From positions 1-64,000 of the forward strand of contig NZ_MPPI01000022.1 of assembly GCF_001895925.1 (NCBI RefSeq): a stretch of DNA of 64,000 bases. Reading direction: 5' to 3'. Positions 63,663 to 64,000 of the stretch are shown piece by piece (the first letter of the stretch is position 1; each line of letters opens with the position of its first letter). This stretch comes from Phormidesmis priestleyi ULC007. GTDB lineage: Bacteria; Cyanobacteriota; Cyanobacteriia; Leptolyngbyales; Leptolyngbyaceae. The notes under the pieces are model-generated. The model was not told the origin of the DNA. It worked only from the letters and a program-made list of their open reading frames with translations, and did not search any database. The position numbers and the translations under genes are program-made.

Positions 63663-64000
63663 ATGAAAAAATATTTCTCTAAACCTTCGTATCTATTTTT
63701 TGTTGCAGCAGGGTTAGCGTTGGCGCTGCAAACGTCACTGATTCTGAGATCTAAAGTTCACCCCGATCGCGTTTCTCAGGTTCCACAACCTCCCGCTATT
63801 TCAACAACTCCGACTCCTCTAGCTTCACCTCAAGTTGCTCCAGATTTAACCCCGCGTTTGGTGATCAGCCTTAGCAATCGTCGCGTCACTCTCTATTCAG
63901 GTAAAACTCAGATTAAGAGTTATCCGATCGCGGTGGGTCGTGCAGGTTGGGAAACACCGACGGGCGAGTTTAAGGTGATGGATATGCAGCAAAACCCGAC
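63663..64000 (+). CDS. L,D-transpeptidase, truncated by the window end
   Basis: The open frame starts at ATG 63663 and runs past the right edge, so only the first 112 codons are seen. A signal anchor (YLFFVAAGLALALQTSLIL) and a Pro/Thr-rich linker lead to LVISLSNRRVTLYSGKTQIKSYPIAVGRAGWETPTGEF, the N-terminal half of a YkuD (ErfK/YbiS) domain. The catalytic HxxxxxxCxG lies beyond the window. It cross-links peptidoglycan through L,D bonds. Confidence 0.85.
   Translation, partial: MKKYFSKPSYLFFVAAGLALALQTSLILRSKVHPDRVSQVPQPPAISTTPTPLASPQVAPDLTPRLVISLSNRRVTLYSGKTQIKSYPIAVGRAGWETPTGEFKVMDMQQNP

Noticed and set aside
63452-63682. 76-codon frame before the L,D-transpeptidase
   Set aside because: It starts inside the multi-hairpin element and overlaps the transpeptidase start, with no domain content.

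Overview
The window is chromosomal DNA of a cyanobacterium, most likely filamentous and Leptolyngbya-like (that rank is a guess). The support is direct: a cytochrome/plastocyanin block (psbV, psbV2, petE, petJ), the cyanobacterial division gene ftn2, an iron-uptake-type SLH porin, sphR/sphS, cyanobacteria-specific DUF genes, and very frequent GCGATCGC-type (HIP1) octamers. I found no rRNA, tRNA or CRISPR array.

Layout. 1-2976 is accessory: the 3' end of a group II intron, a secreted phospholipase-A2-like protein with four C-terminal repeats, a well-formed attC-like integron site directly behind it, two small membrane proteins of unknown function, and a degenerate second attC-like site. 2977-13974 is housekeeping: murD, a two-gene cassette of small proteins, glyS, a gyrA/parC paralogue, two duplicated single-domain response regulators, a VOC protein, a class I aldolase and a class I/II aminotransferase. 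14116-19281 is a probable conflict island: a 1316-residue NACHT-type STAND NTPase with a C-terminal membrane anchor, a vapBC-like pair and a DUF433 gene with no intact partner. 19295-34676 returns to core functions: GTPase, DUF2973/DUF2605, thrS, menH, an SH3/DUF2927 protein behind a candidate c-di-AMP riboswitch, pdhA, ftn2, an AEC carrier, sphR-sphS, a pseudouridine synthase and a RodZ-like protein.

34673-48147 carries an SRAP protein, a rhodanese lacking its cysteine, an M23 peptidase, an orphan BMP-type binding protein, an FAD oxidoreductase, a porin, an M1 aminopeptidase, argF, a Deg/HtrA protease, an InrS-like metal sensor and an SDR. 48577-57539 has DUF1997, petJ-petE-psbV2-psbV on the minus strand, accD, a DUF2007 protein, a squalene/phytoene-synthase-like protein, DUF3593, a Ser/Thr kinase, tsaB and an AllA-like protein. 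57623-61792 is an orphan one-module NRPS (C-A-PCP-TE) whose A-domain pocket resembles cysteine-activating domains. The right end has a candidate sRNA, a Gly/Thr repeat protein, a multi-hairpin element and a truncated L,D-transpeptidase.

Themes. Many genes touch the envelope (MurD, RodZ-like, M23, SH3, L,D-transpeptidase, porin). Periplasmic and lumenal electron carriers are grouped with a copper-switch-like promoter at petJ. A family of dispersed palindromic repeats recurs; one copy supplies the first codons of menH and one works as a terminator. The observations I rate highest are the attC-flanked cassette, the NACHT-TM protein, the NRPS, and a RodZ-type C-terminal domain shared by the RodZ-like protein and a Ser/Thr kinase.
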